DNA of 64,000 nucleotides, taken from the NCBI GenBank assembly GCA_030374805.1, contig JARGSG010000135.1, positions 1 through 64,000 of the forward strand, given 5' to 3'. This stretch comes from Gracilaria gracilis (Eukaryota; Rhodophyta; Florideophyceae; Gracilariales; Gracilariaceae). Below, piece by piece: positions 62,884-64,000 of the stretch. The translations under genes were made by a program, and so were the position numbers. The notes beneath the pieces were generated by a model. That model worked only from the letters and a program-made list of their open reading frames with translations, was not told the DNA's origin and did not search any database. Every line of letters begins with the position of its first letter. The first letter of the stretch is position 1.

Positions 62884-63662
62884 GATGGCGATTGCACTGG
62901 TGAAGGCGATGGTGCCCATCGTCTCGTCCCTCTGTCACGACAACGCGGTGGTGGCGCTTTGCGCCTGCCAGCGATGCGTGATGCAATCTCAACTGCAGCT
63001 CACAGCAAGATACGCAGCTTCACAATTGCTCCTCGTATTCGCTTGTCTTCTCGTTTGCACTCGCTCTAACCCTTTGCAGCGGAACGTTACCATCATGGCC
63101 ACTGTGGGCGACGGTTCCACACCTAACGTTGGGCCTGCCCGATTCAGTGAACGACATGTATGTCTGATAGCGAATTGCCTCGTTCCCGTTCTGCTGACAT
63201 GAACCCCCCTCCCCTATGCTTGAACACGAGTGGCACGAGCGCAGCAGACTGGTTTGCTTTCCAAATTACAAGGAACCTTGTACAGACTTTTGTGTTCCAA
63301 GTGCACTTCTGGTACAATTCTTCATCACGCCAGACATCATCATCGATGATATCTACCACATGACGACAATGGTGTAAAAACACGCCCATACTACTAAGGA
63401 CAGCGTCGCAAGTAGAAGTCGGGCTCCATGACCCATCCTTATCTTTTCGGCATGGCTGTCGGCTATGTTAATTGCTGAGAGCCCCAAAACGTTCTTGTTG
63501 CGAGCGCCATCTGTTGAAGAAAATTTTCACCCATACAATCTCGACGTTGTCCCTCGTCGTCGACGTCATGAATCTTGAAACCACTGCAAGGATATCGCAG
63601 TTGTCTCAAGATCTCATTTATAAAAGAAGAATGCGTGGAGAGCGTAAGTTCTCTGGTCCACA
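62884..63662. other. Short overlapping frames, nothing recognised
   Basis: A plus frame (62882-63202) with LLLVFACLLVCTRS and a minus frame (63144-63389) with VVDIIDDDVWRDEELYQK overlap. Neither is recognised. The intergenic strip beside the EMC8/9 start probably contains its promoter. Confidence 0.3.
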
Positions 63663-64000
63663 TCACCGTTCCCGCTGGGCATGCTTGTTGAATTCTCGAT
63701 ATTCTTCGTCTGGAAATTCGCTTGCTCCGAACACGCGTGTAATTAATACCGGACGAATGTTCACCCTGCTCACGAAGTAATCGTTTAGCGATTCATCATG
63801 TCCCTGTTTAGGATGCATTGGTACACGTACTCCGTACCCATCAATATCCAATCGCACGTCAGCTGCCCTGCACGCATCTTGCATCGCATATTTTATTCGT
63901 TGCAGTTGCGATGATGATTTAGTGCTCAGGTGAATTGTTCTTCGCTTGCCGTTCGTGCTCCTACTTCCACTCAGGGATGCGCGTGATGCGACAATGCTGG
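63663..64000 (-). CDS. Partial hypothetical protein leaving the right edge
   Basis: The frame is open from the window edge to the stop at 63663, about 112 codons: STNGKRRTIHLSTKSSSQLQ, MQDACRAADVRLDIDGYGVR, NDYFVSRVNIRPVLITRVFG, then an acidic/Arg tail. It looks like the C-terminal part of a real protein, but no family is recognised. The 5' end lies outside the window. Confidence 0.4.
   Translation of the reverse strand, partial: SIVASRASLSGSRSTNGKRRTIHLSTKSSSQLQRIKYAMQDACRAADVRLDIDGYGVRVPMHPKQGHDESLNDYFVSRVNIRPVLITRVFGASEFPDEEYREFNKHAQRER

Overview
This is a eukaryotic nuclear window with no operons, ribosome-binding sites or phage features. It has very few introns; the best-supported one is a 105-nt GT-AG intron inside a MutS2 gene. 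The gene set mixes general eukaryotic families (USP14-type ubiquitin protease, VTI1-like SNARE, EMC8/9, SETD3-type methyltransferase, protein O-mannosyltransferase, MYND protein) with families typical of plastid-bearing lineages (MutS2, YicC-like protein, LPP-epsilon-like PAP2 phosphatase, proton-pumping pyrophosphatase) and with an NB-ARC/WD40 protein. I infer an intron-poor, transposon-rich alga, most likely a red alga. That is inference from composition and gene content, not a species identification.

Layout. 1-1930: foldback (hairpin) repeats of about 74 bp. 2.3-12.3 kb: the most unusual block. It holds a decayed open frame joining a DPPY-type DNA amino-methyltransferase to a SET domain, a decayed coiled-coil gene, and a 1182-codon uninterrupted Plavaka-like DNA transposase on the opposite strand. 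The same hairpin repeats flank it on both sides. 12.3-21.3 kb: hairpin repeats, a decayed unknown gene split by a foldback element, a Ty1/copia Pol fossil, a tRNA-like sequence and a proline-rich ORF. 21.3-25.2 kb and 50.8-54.3 kb are the two arms of a large inverted repeat, nearly identical and about 3.5-3.9 kb each, with 78-bp tandem repeats at the outer ends. The roughly 25.6 kb between the arms contains a divergent H+-pyrophosphatase lacking the catalytic acidic motifs, a PMT fragment, an intact PLP-dependent dehydratase/racemase gene, a full-length-looking but broken LINE whose RNase H carries an inserted Tudor-like module, a PAP2 phosphatase, a rhodanese-methyltransferase fusion, a USP14-like protease, a Cys-rich unknown protein, a TA-flanked MITE, MYND and VTI1-like genes, and a long interrupted gene. 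54.3-64 kb: a truncated MutS2 abutting the repeat arm, a 22-bp tandem array, a YicC C-terminal remnant, a SWIM-finger protein, a decayed NB-ARC-WD40 gene, a SETD3-like remnant meeting an EMC8/9-like fragment tail to tail, and a partial gene leaving the right edge.

The overall theme is decay and mosaic structure. Recognisable host genes are mostly fragments or carry one to a few stops or frameshifts. The clear exceptions are the dehydratase/racemase gene, the Cys-rich gene at 38.3-39.2 kb, the Plavaka-like transposase and the ORFs conserved between the two repeat arms. This fits a low-recombination or rearranged, transposon-rich region. Assembly errors in this window remain an alternative explanation for single frameshifts, but not for the gene truncations.
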